Assembly (NCBI GenBank): GCA_005790965.1
Contig: SXTL01000039.1
Location: forward strand, 1 to 8,270
DNA: 8,270 nt
Direction of reading: 5' to 3'
From: Burkholderiales bacterium
Lineage (GTDB): Bacteria > Pseudomonadota > Gammaproteobacteria > Burkholderiales > Thiobacillaceae
Numbering within the stretch: position 1 is the stretch's first letter; each line of letters starts with the position of its first letter. The notes under the pieces were generated by a model. It had not been told where the DNA came from. It was given only the letters and a program-made list of their open reading frames with translations, and searched no databases. Made by a program: the position numbers and the translations under genes. Positions 1-7,137 of this stretch are shown one piece after another.

Positions 1-1
1 G

Positions 2-40
2 CCCAACGGCATGACCCTGTAGTAAATAGACCGCCAAAAG
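2..40 (+). other. 5' coding remnant of leuC with two in-frame stop codons
   Basis: Read in the leuC frame, this stretch gives PNGMTL-stop-stop-IDRQK and runs straight into [10 protein letters not shown]. The E. coli LeuC sequence as I remember it has NETPLLYIDRHLVHEV here, so the alignment is gapless and the two stops (TAG at 20-22, TAA at 23-25) sit at the Leu-Tyr pair. This indicates that the bases upstream of the GTG at 41 are the interrupted N-terminal part of leuC rather than a leader or another gene. The remaining N-terminus, about 20 residues, would lie upstream of the window. The cause could be real mutation of leuC or sequence error at a contig edge; the window cannot decide. Confidence 0.7.
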
Positions 41-1351
41 GTGCACGAGGTGACCAGCCCGCAGGCCTTCGAGGGCCTGGCCTTGGCCGGTCGTGCGCCG
101 CGGCGGGTGGGCAGTATTCTGGCCACGCCAGACCATAATGTGCCAACCACTGCTCGTGCTGCCGGTATTGTTGATCCGGTGTCGCGCCTGCAGGTGGAAA
201 CGCTGGATGCCAATTGCCAGACTTTTGGCCTGACCGAGTTCCGCATGGACGACCGCCGTCAGGGTATCGTCCATGTCATTGGCCCCGAGCAGGGTTTTAC
301 CCAGCCTGGCGTAACCCTGGTGTGTGGCGATTCGCATACCTCGACGCACGGCGCCTTTGCGGCCCTGGCCTTTGGCATCGGCACCTCTGAGGTCGAGCAT
401 GTCATGGCCACGCAATGCCTGTGGCAAAAGAAGTCAAAGGCCATGCGGGTGTCGGTGGAGGGAGATTTACCTGCCGGAGTGACCGCCAAGGACATCGCCT
501 TGGCCATTATTGGCCGGATTGGCACGGCGGGCGGCACCGGCTATGCCATCGAGTTTGCCGGCAGCGCCATCCGTGCCCTGTCGATGGAAGGACGCATGAC
601 GCTGTGCAATATGGCGATCGAGGCCGGTGCTCGTGCGGGTCTGGTGGCAGCGGATGAGAAGACGATCGAATACATGCGCGGCCGCACCTATTCCCCTGCA
701 AGTACAGAATGGGAGCGCGCGGCGGCGTACTGGCGCAGTTTGGTGTCGGATCCGGGCGCGGTATTTGCTGCCGAAGTCGCGCTTGATGCCGCCGACATTG
801 TTCCGCAGGTGACTTGGGGCACTTCACCGGAGATGGTGGTGGCGGTGACCGGTCGGGTGCCAAATCTAAGCGATGCGGGCAACCCGGTGCAAAAAAGCGA
901 TTGGGAACGGGCCCTGACCTACATGGGTCTTGCCGCCGGTACCCCGATCAACGAGATTGCCGTGGACAAGGTGTTCATCGGCTCCTGTACCAATTCGCGC
1001 ATCGAAGACTTGCGTGCGGCGGCAGCGGTAGCGCGGGGGCGCCAGAAAGCGGACCGCGTGAAATTGGCGCTGGTGGTGCCGGGTTCTGGCTTGGTCAAGG
1101 CGCAAGCTGAGGCGGAAGGACTGGACAAGATTTTTATTGCGGCCGGTTTTGAATGGCGCGATCCGGGGTGCTCGATGTGTTTGGCGATGAATGCCGACCG
1201 TCTGGAGCCGGGTGAACGCTGTGCCTCGACTTCAAACCGCAATTTTGAGGGCCGCCAGGGGCAGGGCGGTCGCACCCATCTGGTTTCCCCAGCGATGGCC
1301 GCTGCCGCCGCCGTGTATGGTCATTTTGTCGATATCCGTGAGGTGATTTGA
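41..1351 (+). CDS. leuC: 3-isopropylmalate dehydratase large subunit, N-terminally truncated or interrupted
   Basis: LeuC pairs with LeuD in the cytoplasmic isomerase that interconverts 2- and 3-isopropylmalate in leucine synthesis. It belongs to the aconitase family. The 436 residues match LeuC throughout: HEVTSPQAF at the start, CGDSHT and [27 protein letters not shown], and QVTWGTSP. All three [4Fe-4S] cysteine ligands are present: Cys316 in GSCTNSR, and Cys377 and Cys380 in PGCSMC. The C-terminus [14 protein letters not shown]...[12 protein letters not shown] is intact. Known LeuC proteins are about 465-475 residues, so about 30 are missing. They are interrupted by two stops at 20-25. The GTG at 41 is only the first possible start downstream of those stops: it has no well-spaced ribosome binding site and falls inside a conserved motif, so a functional start there is doubtful. 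The stop codon (1349-1351) shares one base with the next ATG. The gene is either a recent pseudogene or a normal leuC with sequence error at its 5' end. The family identity is certain; functionality is not. Confidence 0.93.
   Translation: MHEVTSPQAFEGLALAGRAPRRVGSILATPDHNVPTTARAAGIVDPVSRLQVETLDANCQTFGLTEFRMDDRRQGIVHVIGPEQGFTQPGVTLVCGDSHTSTHGAFAALAFGIGTSEVEHVMATQCLWQKKSKAMRVSVEGDLPAGVTAKDIALAIIGRIGTAGGTGYAIEFAGSAIRALSMEGRMTLCNMAIEAGARAGLVAADEKTIEYMRGRTYSPASTEWERAAAYWRSLVSDPGAVFAAEVALDAADIVPQVTWGTSPEMVVAVTGRVPNLSDAGNPVQKSDWERALTYMGLAAGTPINEIAVDKVFIGSCTNSRIEDLRAAAAVARGRQKADRVKLALVVPGSGLVKAQAEAEGLDKIFIAAGFEWRDPGCSMCLAMNADRLEPGERCASTSNRNFEGRQGQGGRTHLVSPAMAAAAAVYGHFVDIREVI
1340..1346 (+). promoter_or_regulatory. 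Ribosome binding site for the small lipoprotein gene
   Basis: GAGGTGA at 1340-1346 is a strong Shine-Dalgarno match four bases before the ATG at 1351. It lies within the last codons of leuC. It supports real translation of the short downstream frame, which is below the length usually trusted. Confidence 0.6.
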
Positions 1352-1515
1352 TGACAACTCTCCAGAAGTGGATTCTGTTTGGCGTGGTGAAACTGCTTGT
1401 GTTGGCGGTGGCGGTGGGCGTGGTGTTCAGCCTGGTTGGCTGTAATACGGTGCGTGGTATTGGCCAGGACATCGAAAAGGCCGGCGAGGCCATTCAAAAA
1501 GGTACCAGCCGATGA
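1351..1515 (+). CDS. Entericidin-type small lipoprotein, 54 aa
   Basis: This short frame begins [16 protein letters not shown] and continues with a hydrophobic stretch (residues 7-30) ending in the lipobox L28-V29-G30-C31. The mature part starts [20 protein letters not shown], the typical pattern of the EcnA/EcnB family: Cys-Asn-Thr, a Gly-rich turn, then an amphipathic segment with Asp-Ile and Lys-Ala-Gly. After lipidation of Cys31 and cleavage it would be a peptide of about 24 residues anchored in the membrane. Asn at +2 after the cysteine does not suggest inner-membrane retention by the Asp+2 rule. E. coli entericidins are a toxin/antidote pair linked to stationary-phase lysis; the role of single copies in leu operons is unknown to me. 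The start codon overlaps the leuC stop by one base (TGATG) and the stop overlaps the leuD start by four (ATGA), so it is placed for translational coupling. The N-terminus has only one Lys before the hydrophobic segment and another (Lys14) within it, slightly unusual for a signal peptide. Confidence 0.85.
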   Translation: MTTLQKWILFGVVKLLVLAVAVGVVFSLVGCNTVRGIGQDIEKAGEAIQKGTSR

Positions 1516-2150
1516 CTCCTTTTACCGAGGTGAATGGATTGGTTGCGCCGCTGGATCGCGCCAATGTGGATACCGACGCCATTATTCCCAAGCAATTTTT
1601 GAAGTCGATCAAGCGGGCCGGCTTTGGTCCCAACGCCTTTGATGAGTGGCGTTATCTTGATCACGGCGAGCCCGGACAGGATTGTAGGGAGCGGCCCTTG
1701 AACCCGGATTTCGTCCTGAATAGGCCGCGTTATCAGGGTGCAACCGTGCTCCTGGCACGGGAAAATTTCGGTTGCGGATCGAGTCGCGAGCACGCCCCTT
1801 GGGCGCTGGAAGACTACGGTTTTCGCGCCATCATTGCCCCCTCCTTTGCCGATATTTTTTACAATAATTGCTTCAAGAATGGTTTGTTACCCATTGTTCT
1901 TGATACGGAAATTATTGACAGATTATTCGCTGAGACGGCAGCTTCCGAAGGCTACACGCTGCAAATCGATCTCGCTGCGCAAACCGTGACCACGCCGACT
2001 GGCACGCCGTTTTCCTTCGTTGTTGATGCCGAACGCAAGCATCGTCTGCTGCATGGTTTGGACGACATTGGCATTACCCTGCAATTCACCACGGCGATTC
2101 GTGATTATGAAAATTCGCGGCGGCAGGTGACCCCCTGGTTATTTGGATAA
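1512..2150 (+). CDS. leuD: 3-isopropylmalate dehydratase small subunit
   Basis: LeuD is the swivelling aconitase domain-4 subunit that completes the isomerase active site with LeuC. The 212 residues show the family signatures: [13 protein letters not shown] at 18-30, [19 protein letters not shown] at 81-99 (the substrate-binding GSSREH loop), and [12 protein letters not shown] at 108-119. The segment between about residues 50 and 65 ([18 protein letters not shown]) is longer than in E. coli LeuD (201 aa) and resembles the form I remember from betaproteobacteria. ATG at 1512 overlaps the lipoprotein stop by four bases; an AAAAGG element about nine bases upstream could serve as ribosome binding site. 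The reading frame is intact and full length, so LeuD remains normal even though LeuC looks interrupted. Codons around 1850-1930 are noticeably more AT-rich than the surrounding DNA, without any break in the protein. Confidence 0.97.
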   Translation: MTPFTEVNGLVAPLDRANVDTDAIIPKQFLKSIKRAGFGPNAFDEWRYLDHGEPGQDCRERPLNPDFVLNRPRYQGATVLLARENFGCGSSREHAPWALEDYGFRAIIAPSFADIFYNNCFKNGLLPIVLDTEIIDRLFAETAASEGYTLQIDLAAQTVTTPTGTPFSFVVDAERKHRLLHGLDDIGITLQFTTAIRDYENSRRQVTPWLFG

Positions 2151-2155
2151 GGAAG
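2151..2155 (+). promoter_or_regulatory. Ribosome binding site that fixes the leuB start
   Basis: GGAAG immediately after the leuD stop lies five bases before the ATG at 2161. It selects that ATG over the in-frame TTG at 2143, which lies inside leuD and would add six residues not found in the family. Confidence 0.6.
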
Positions 2156-2160
2156 TTAGA

Positions 2161-3225
2161 ATGAAAATCGCAGTCTTGCCGGGTGACGGCATTGGCCCGG
2201 AGATCGTTGCTCAGGCGGTCAAGGTTTTGGATCGGCTGCAGGCCGATGGCTTGAAGATCGAGATGGAATACGCGCCCATTGGTGGCGCGGGCTATGAGGC
2301 GGCCGGTGATCCGTTACCGGAGGCGACCCTGAAATTGTCGCAGGCGGCTGACGCGGTCTTGCTGGGTGCGGTCGGCGATTGGAAATACGACAGTTTGCCG
2401 CGTGACCAGCGCCCGGAACGCGGCCTGTTGCGTATTCGCAAGGCGCTGAATTTGTTTGCCAACCTGCGCCCAGCGCTGCTCTATCCGGAACTCGCCTCGG
2501 CTTCGACGCTGAAGCCTGAAGTTGTCGCGGGCCTGGATCTGATGATTGTGCGTGAGTTGACCGGCGACATCTATTTTGGCCAGCCGCGGGGCATTGCCAC
2601 TCTGGAGAATGGCGAACGCGAAGGCATCAACACCATGCGCTACAACGAATCCGAGATTCGCCGCATCGGTCGCGTGGCCTTTGATATCGCCATGAAGCGC
2701 AATAAAAAAGTCTGCTCAATCGATAAAGCCAATGTGCTGGAAACCACCGAGTTGTGGCGGCAAGTGATGGTCGAGTTGGCCAAGGATTATCCGGAGGTTG
2801 AGCTCAGCCATATGTATGTCGACAACGCGGCCATGCAGCTGGTTCGCGCCCCCAGACAGTTCGATGTGATGGTCACGGAAAACATGTTTGGCGACATTCT
2901 TTCCGACTGTGCGGCCATGCTGACCGGCTCGATCGGCATGTTGCCGTCGGCTTCGCTTGATGCGAACAACAAGGGCATGTACGAACCCAGCCACGGCTCA
3001 GCTCCGGATATCGCCGGCAAGGATGTGGCCAACCCGTTGGCGACCATCCTCTCGGTGGCGATGATGTTCAAATATAGCTTCAACGATGCGGCCACCTTCA
3101 ACCGCATCGACCATGCCGTGAAAAAGGTGATCGCTGCAGGCTATCGCACGGCTGATATCTGGACCGAGGGCACCTCCAAGGTATCGTGTTCGGGCATGGG
3201 TGATGCGGTCGTGGCGGCGTTGTAA
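2161..3225 (+). CDS. leuB: 3-isopropylmalate dehydrogenase
   Basis: LeuB oxidises and decarboxylates 3-isopropylmalate to 2-oxoisocaproate using NAD+ and a divalent metal; it is a cytoplasmic homodimer. The 354-residue product begins [15 protein letters not shown]. Substrate-binding arginines are visible at Arg93 and Arg103 ([14 protein letters not shown]) and Arg131 ([11 protein letters not shown], with Tyr138). The catalytic Lys189 lies in [15 protein letters not shown]. The metal ligands are Asp221 (YVDNAAMQL), Asp245 and Asp249 (NMFGDILSD). The adenine-binding loop [18 protein letters not shown] is at 275-292; the family uses this loop form for NAD rather than NADP. Length agrees with the family (E. 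coli 363). The gene follows leuD after ten bases and precedes asd by 18 bases. Nothing in it looks abnormal. Confidence 0.98.
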   Translation: MKIAVLPGDGIGPEIVAQAVKVLDRLQADGLKIEMEYAPIGGAGYEAAGDPLPEATLKLSQAADAVLLGAVGDWKYDSLPRDQRPERGLLRIRKALNLFANLRPALLYPELASASTLKPEVVAGLDLMIVRELTGDIYFGQPRGIATLENGEREGINTMRYNESEIRRIGRVAFDIAMKRNKKVCSIDKANVLETTELWRQVMVELAKDYPEVELSHMYVDNAAMQLVRAPRQFDVMVTENMFGDILSDCAAMLTGSIGMLPSASLDANNKGMYEPSHGSAPDIAGKDVANPLATILSVAMMFKYSFNDAATFNRIDHAVKKVIAAGYRTADIWTEGTSKVSCSGMGDAVVAAL

Positions 3226-3243
3226 TTCAAAGGAAACAGAACG

Positions 3244-4356
3244 ATGAAAAAAGTAGGTCTGATTGGTTGGCGCGGCATGGTGGGCTCGGTCCTCATGGGC
3301 CGCATGCAGGCAGAGAACGATTTCGGGTTCATCGAACCCGTGTTCTTCACCACCTCGAATGTGGGCGGCAAGGGCCCAAATATTGGTAAAGAGGTGCCGC
3401 CGCTGAAGGATGCCAACAGTATCGATGAGTTACGGGCGATGGACATCATCATCACTTGTCAGGGCGGCGACTATACGAAGGAGGTCTATCCGAAGCTGAT
3501 GGCTTCCGGTTGGAAGGGCTACTGGATTGATGCGGCCTCGACGCTGCGCATGCAGGACGACGCCATCATCATCCTTGATCCGGTCAACAAGGCAGTGATT
3601 CAGGATGGCATTCAAAAGGGCGTAAAGACCTTTGTCGGTGGCAACTGCACGGTGTCCTTGATGTTGATGGCTATCGGGGGCCTGTTTGAGAAGGGCTTGA
3701 TTGAATGGGTTGCGCCGCAGACCTACCAGGCCGCTTCGGGCGCCGGTGCGCGCAACATGCGCGAGTTGTTGCAACAAATGGGCGCGGTAAACGCTGAGGT
3801 CAAGCCACTGCTCGACGATCCAGCCGCCGCGATTCTGGAAATCGACAAGAAGGTGACTGACTTCCTGCGCTCCGACCGCTACCCCATTGAGGCCTGGCCG
3901 GTGCCGCTGGCCGCCAGCTTGATCCCGTGGATTGATGTGCAGCTGGAATCGGGTCAATCCAAGGAAGAATGGAAGGCGCAGGTCGAGGCCAACAAGATTC
4001 TCGGCCGCTCGGATCGGCAGATTCCGATCGATGGCCTTTGTGTGCGGGTCGGGGCCATGCGCTGCCACTCGCAGGCGCTGACCATCAAGCTGACCCGGGA
4101 TGTGCCGCTGGATGAGATCCACGGCCTTATCGCGGCGCACAATGACTGGGTGAAAGTGGTGCCCAACGATCGCCAAATCACCATGGAGCAGCTCACCCCG
4201 GCCGCCGTCACCGGAACGCTGACTGTGCCGGTGGGCCGGATGCGCAAGCTGACCATGGGGCCCCAGTATTTGAGTGCCTTTACGGTCGGCGACCAGCTCC
4301 TGTGGGGCGCGGCTGAGCCGCTGCGGCGTATGTTGCGCATCCTGCTGGAAGCCTGA
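3244..4356 (+). CDS. asd: Aspartate-semialdehyde dehydrogenase
   Basis: Asd reduces L-4-aspartyl phosphate with NADPH to aspartate semialdehyde, the branch point to lysine/diaminopimelate, threonine and methionine. The 370 residues align along their whole length with the enterobacterial form (E. coli 367). The nucleotide-binding start is [16 protein letters not shown]. The catalytic Cys135 lies in GGNCTVSLM and the acid/base His275 in [25 protein letters not shown] (162-175) is the substrate-side loop. The C-terminus [27 protein letters not shown] is strongly conserved. An AAAGGA element (3229-3234) lies nine bases before the ATG. Its position after leuB and before fimV is the usual one in Pseudomonas-like and betaproteobacterial genomes. 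It would be expected to be essential because it feeds peptidoglycan synthesis, so the operon is unlikely to be decaying as a whole. Confidence 0.98.
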   Translation: MKKVGLIGWRGMVGSVLMGRMQAENDFGFIEPVFFTTSNVGGKGPNIGKEVPPLKDANSIDELRAMDIIITCQGGDYTKEVYPKLMASGWKGYWIDAASTLRMQDDAIIILDPVNKAVIQDGIQKGVKTFVGGNCTVSLMLMAIGGLFEKGLIEWVAPQTYQAASGAGARNMRELLQQMGAVNAEVKPLLDDPAAAILEIDKKVTDFLRSDRYPIEAWPVPLAASLIPWIDVQLESGQSKEEWKAQVEANKILGRSDRQIPIDGLCVRVGAMRCHSQALTIKLTRDVPLDEIHGLIAAHNDWVKVVPNDRQITMEQLTPAAVTGTLTVPVGRMRKLTMGPQYLSAFTVGDQLLWGAAEPLRRMLRILLEA

Positions 4357-4369
4357 TCCCGCTGTGCGC

Positions 4370-5731
4370 ATGCCTCGTCCTCTCCTCCTGTCCCTGGCCT
4401 TTGTGGCCATGGCAGCGGCGTGGCCGGCACAGGCGCTCGAACTGGGGCGTATTCAGATTGACTCGGCGTTGGGCGAGCCGTTACGGGCGCTGATTCCGAT
4501 TACGGCCTACACCGATGTGGAGCTGGAGCAGTTGCGTCCCGCTAATGCCTCTGCTGAGGCCTATCAGCTCCTGCGCTTGGTCCGCCGTCCGGCCCTTGAG
4601 GCACTGACTCTGGAGGTTGATCGGGGCGGCGCCGTGCCGGTGTTGCGGGTGGCGACTCCAGCGGCGGTGACTGATCCGCATCTGGATCTGTTGCTTGAGG
4701 TTCGCTGGTCGGCGGGCCGCGTGTTGCGCGAGTATGTCCTGCTGATCGAGCCGCGACGGGTGCTAGAGGCCACACCCATCGCGATGCCGGAGGTGGCCAC
4801 TATTGGGGTTCAAGCCACGGCTGAGTCAGCCGTCGCTGCAGCGGCTGCTGCCCAGCCCCAGTCGCCTGCAACTTGGCAGGTACGACCCGGCGATTCACTG
4901 TCTCGCATCGCGCAGCAATTGCCGCTCCCGGGTACCAGCTTCAACCAGCGTGTGTATGGGCTGTACGAGGCTAATCCGCAAGCCTTCGTGGCACAGGATA
5001 TTCATCGTTTGCGTCAGTCGGTTAGCCTGCAAATTCCCGCTCCAGCCGTTCTTGCCGCCCTCCCGGACGGTGTGGCGATGCAGCGTCTGGGCGAGATCAT
5101 GGCGGGCGCTGCCGTGGTGAGCGGCAAGGTGACGGCCGCGTTGCCAGAGGCGCCTCAGCTTGGGTTGCCGCGCGATGCCGTGCGGATTTCGCGGGGTGAT
5201 GCGGGAAAGGCCAAACACGGTAAGGATGGGCAGCCCCAGCTTCAGTCCATCGAAGAAGAGATGGTGGCGCGCGCCCACGCCCTTGCGGAGGCTGAGGCCC
5301 GGATCGCCGCACTGGAAAAATCGATACAGGACTTGCAGCGCCTGCTGGCGGCTCGGAAGGCCAACGAGGCTCTGCTCAATCTGCCCGTCGACGAAAAGCC
5401 ATGGGATATTGGTTCGCCGCTGATTTTGGGATTGTTGGCCTTGATCTTCTTGCCGGCCTTGTTCTGGGGAGGGTATCGCCTGGGGTCCAGATTCAGGACG
5501 CGGCCAAAGGCTTCGGAGGTTGTTCTGCCCGGGTTGGCGGGGCTGGATTTGGATCTTTCCGCTGCACCCGCAAGCGGGATGGCAGGCGAGAACGGTCTTA
5601 GCCTGGCCCGGGCGCATCTCGTGTTGGGCGAGCGTGAGGCTGCGCGTGCCATGCTGAACGCGGTCCTCGCGCGGGGCGCGCCGATGGATCAGGCCGAGGC
5701 CCGGCGCATGCTTGATGCATTGGATCGCTAA
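4370..5731 (+). CDS. fimV: Compact FimV-like envelope protein with LysM-like segment
   Basis: FimV binds peptidoglycan and acts at the pole in type IV pilus assembly, twitching and type II secretion in Pseudomonas. This 453-residue product contains the FimV elements in order. There is a signal peptide with likely cleavage at AQA22/L23. The FimV N-terminal core follows (about 23-128, LELGRIQIDSALGEPL... to EYVLLIEP). A LysM-like segment (about 169-224, WQVRPGDSLSRIA...LQIP) comes next. Then a coiled coil (about 292-337), a membrane segment (about 349-371), and a C-terminal motif (about 409-452, LSLARAHLVLGEREAARAMLNAVLARG) matching the short conserved end of FimV proteins. Pseudomonas FimV is about 919 residues; the long acidic and repeat-rich cytoplasmic part is nearly absent. 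The ATG at 4370 gives the best signal peptide; a GTG at 4364 is an alternative, with GGAAG 12 bases upstream. Neither has a clear ribosome binding site. It starts 13 bases after asd. Family assignment is strong; pilus function is inferred. Confidence 0.9.
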   Translation: MPRPLLLSLAFVAMAAAWPAQALELGRIQIDSALGEPLRALIPITAYTDVELEQLRPANASAEAYQLLRLVRRPALEALTLEVDRGGAVPVLRVATPAAVTDPHLDLLLEVRWSAGRVLREYVLLIEPRRVLEATPIAMPEVATIGVQATAESAVAAAAAAQPQSPATWQVRPGDSLSRIAQQLPLPGTSFNQRVYGLYEANPQAFVAQDIHRLRQSVSLQIPAPAVLAALPDGVAMQRLGEIMAGAAVVSGKVTAALPEAPQLGLPRDAVRISRGDAGKAKHGKDGQPQLQSIEEEMVARAHALAEAEARIAALEKSIQDLQRLLAARKANEALLNLPVDEKPWDIGSPLILGLLALIFLPALFWGGYRLGSRFRTRPKASEVVLPGLAGLDLDLSAAPASGMAGENGLSLARAHLVLGEREAARAMLNAVLARGAPMDQAEARRMLDALDR

Positions 5732-5735
5732 GGGG
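5731..5735 (+). promoter_or_regulatory. Ribosome binding site that supports a GTG start
   Basis: AGGGG begins at the last base of the fimV-like stop codon and lies eight bases before the GTG at 5744. It supports the GTG as start of the EcfT-like gene, as no ATG occurs in frame near the N-terminal end. Confidence 0.5.
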
Positions 5736-5743
5736 TACGGGCG

Positions 5744-6349
5744 GTGATTCACCCCGCTGCGCGGATCACGGTCTATATTTTTCTGGCCGTGTTGGTGCCA
5801 CTGCTACCAGCCACCCTGATCCCCTGGCTGATGCTGGTGGCCCTGGCGGTTCAATGGCCGCGTCGCCAGTTTTTGTTGCAGCTCCTGCGCCGGACCCGCT
5901 GGTTATTCCTGTTGTTGTTCCTGAGTTATGCCTGGGTCCTGCCGGGCGAGCCACTCTGGTTGGTCATGGGTGAGTTGACCCCAACCGTTGAGGGCGTCAG
6001 GGCTGGGCTATGGCAGGCCGCTCGTTTACTGTTGTTGTTGAGTCTGCTGGATCTTTGGGTCTTGGCCTTGGATACGCGCGCCTTGTTGACGGGTCTGTTG
6101 CGCTTGATTTATCCCTTGCGCCGTCTCAATATCGATGTGGACCGTATCGCCGTGCGTTTGGCGCTGACTTTGCGGGCGATGGAAAATCCGCCCGGTTTTC
6201 GGGAAGCGCTGGCTATCCTAGCGCAGTCTAGCCCCCCGTTGCCGCCCCCTGAATCCATCAAACTGGTACTGCAGCCATTGCACGGGCGTGATTGGGCGGT
6301 TATTGCGGTGGTGGCTACCCTTTTGGGGGGCGTATGGATCAACCGTTGA
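5744..6349 (+). CDS. EcfT/CbiQ-like transmembrane protein, no partner genes nearby
   Basis: The 201-residue product is strongly hydrophobic, with probable membrane segments at about 9-20, 24-38, 53-68, 89-110 and 183-198. It resembles the transmembrane (T) component of energy-coupling factor vitamin and metal transporters. TPTVEGVRAGLWQAARLLLLLSLL (79-102, abbreviated here by its ends) fits the conserved EcfT segment after the third membrane span. LLRLIYPLRRLNIDVDRIAVRLALTLRAM (118-146, likewise) fits the cytoplasmic coupling helices that touch the ATPase. The classical Ala-Arg-Gly type coupling motifs are not clearly preserved. The family normally works with two ABC ATPases and a substrate-binding S component; none is encoded in this window. 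GTG start with a fair ribosome binding site, 12 bases after the fimV-like gene; the 3' end overlaps truA by 16 bases. Substrate unknown. A degenerate or repurposed T component is possible. Confidence 0.7.
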   Translation: MIHPAARITVYIFLAVLVPLLPATLIPWLMLVALAVQWPRRQFLLQLLRRTRWLFLLLFLSYAWVLPGEPLWLVMGELTPTVEGVRAGLWQAARLLLLLSLLDLWVLALDTRALLTGLLRLIYPLRRLNIDVDRIAVRLALTLRAMENPPGFREALAILAQSSPPLPPPESIKLVLQPLHGRDWAVIAVVATLLGGVWINR

Positions 6350-7137
6350 CTTCGATTTCAGACCTGCGCCGCATCGCCTTGGGCTTGGAATACGACGGCC
6401 GCGCCTTTTGTGGCTGGCAAACCCAGCCCGGCGCCTGCGCGGTGCAGGATGCGCTGGAGGCGGCGTTGCTGCAAATACATGGGGCGCCGCTGGCGACCCG
6501 CGTGGCGGGACGCACCGATGCCGGGGTGCATGCTACCGGTCAGGTGGTGCATTTCGACGCACTGCATGCGCGTCCTGAAAGCGCCTGGGTGCGTGGGGTG
6601 AACGCCCATCTGCCGCCAGGCGTGGTGGTGTTGTGGGCGCGGCAGGTGGCCGCTGATTTTCATGCCCGCTTTGGGGCCTTGGAGCGGGAGTATCGCTACC
6701 GTTTGCTGGTGCGCTCGGTGCCCCCGGCGATTTTGGCGGGGCGAGTAGGATGGGTACATGGCAGCCTGGATGTTGCGGCGATGCTGGAGGCCAGCCGTTG
6801 CCTGATTGGGAGCCATGATTTTTCGGCCTTCCGTGCCGCCGAGTGTCAGGCCAAGTCACCGGTCCGAGAGATGCGTGCGGTAGAAATTACCCAGGAAGGC
6901 GCCATGCTGGAGTTCACCTTTCGCGCCAACGCCTTTTTGCAGCATCAGATTCGCAACCTGGTTGGCGCACTGGTCTGGGTGGGGCAGGGCCGACGCCCGC
7001 CCGCGTGGATGGCCGAGACCCTGCTCGGACGGGATCGTCGTCAGGCGGCCGCAACCTTTGCGCCCGACGGCCTTTATCTGACGGCAGTGCGCTATGATCC
7101 ACGCTATGCCTTGCCTGAAAACTCCCTGATTCCATGA
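6334..7137 (+). CDS. truA: tRNA pseudouridine(38-40) synthase
   Basis: TruA isomerises uridines 38, 39 and 40 in the anticodon arm of many tRNAs. The 267-residue product (E. coli 270) begins with RIALGLEYDGRAFCGWQ. It carries the catalytic motif GRTDAGVHATGQVVHF with the nucleophile Asp62, and the conserved EYRYRLL (119-125). HDFSAF (161-166), RANAFLQHQIRNLVGAL (197-213) and the C-terminal DGLYLTAVRY (245-254) are all present. The start is taken as ATG 6334. It is preceded by a run of six G (6325-6330) three bases upstream, which can act as ribosome binding site though the spacing is short; the start lies 16 bases inside the EcfT-like gene. An upstream in-frame TTG at 6292 would add 14 glycine-rich residues with no family support. 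The stop overlaps the trpF start (ATGA). In many proteobacteria truA sits between fimV and trpF, as here. Confidence 0.97.
   Translation: MDQPLTSISDLRRIALGLEYDGRAFCGWQTQPGACAVQDALEAALLQIHGAPLATRVAGRTDAGVHATGQVVHFDALHARPESAWVRGVNAHLPPGVVVLWARQVAADFHARFGALEREYRYRLLVRSVPPAILAGRVGWVHGSLDVAAMLEASRCLIGSHDFSAFRAAECQAKSPVREMRAVEITQEGAMLEFTFRANAFLQHQIRNLVGALVWVGQGRRPPAWMAETLLGRDRRQAAATFAPDGLYLTAVRYDPRYALPENSLIP

Noticed and set aside
20..25. Stop-codon reassignment (TAG or TAA read as amino acids)
   Set aside because: TAA ends leuD, leuB, the fimV-like gene and trpF at the expected places, and no internal TAG or TAA occurs in the other genes, so the standard code applies.
20..40. Template-like repeat of a diversity-generating retroelement, suggested by A at all altered positions
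   Set aside because: No reverse transcriptase, no second copy of the segment and no accessory gene is present in the window; leuC is not a typical target.
1850..1930. AT-rich patch inside leuD as possible insertion or transferred DNA
   Set aside because: The protein sequence is fully conserved here ([12 protein letters not shown]...GLLPIVL), and the residues themselves demand AT-rich codons; there are no flanking repeats.
4357..4369. Promoter or terminator between asd and the fimV-like gene
   Set aside because: Only 13 bases separate the genes, without a hairpin followed by T-run or a convincing -10/-35 pair in the adjacent coding sequence.
3430..4410. Long reverse-strand open frame of 326 codons antisense to asd
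   Set aside because: It mirrors a highly conserved asd gene, has low-complexity His/Arg/Gln-rich composition, and shows no recognisable motif. Such antisense frames are common in GC-rich DNA.
4895..5752. Reverse-strand open frame of 285 codons antisense to the fimV-like gene
   Set aside because: The forward frame has a signal peptide and clear FimV domains; the reverse product has no coherent domain and a composition typical of a shadow frame.
6321..6330. T4G6 run near the 3' end of the EcfT-like gene as a slippage site
   Set aside because: Both overlapping genes read through in intact frames with expected ends; the G-run is adequately explained as the truA ribosome binding region.
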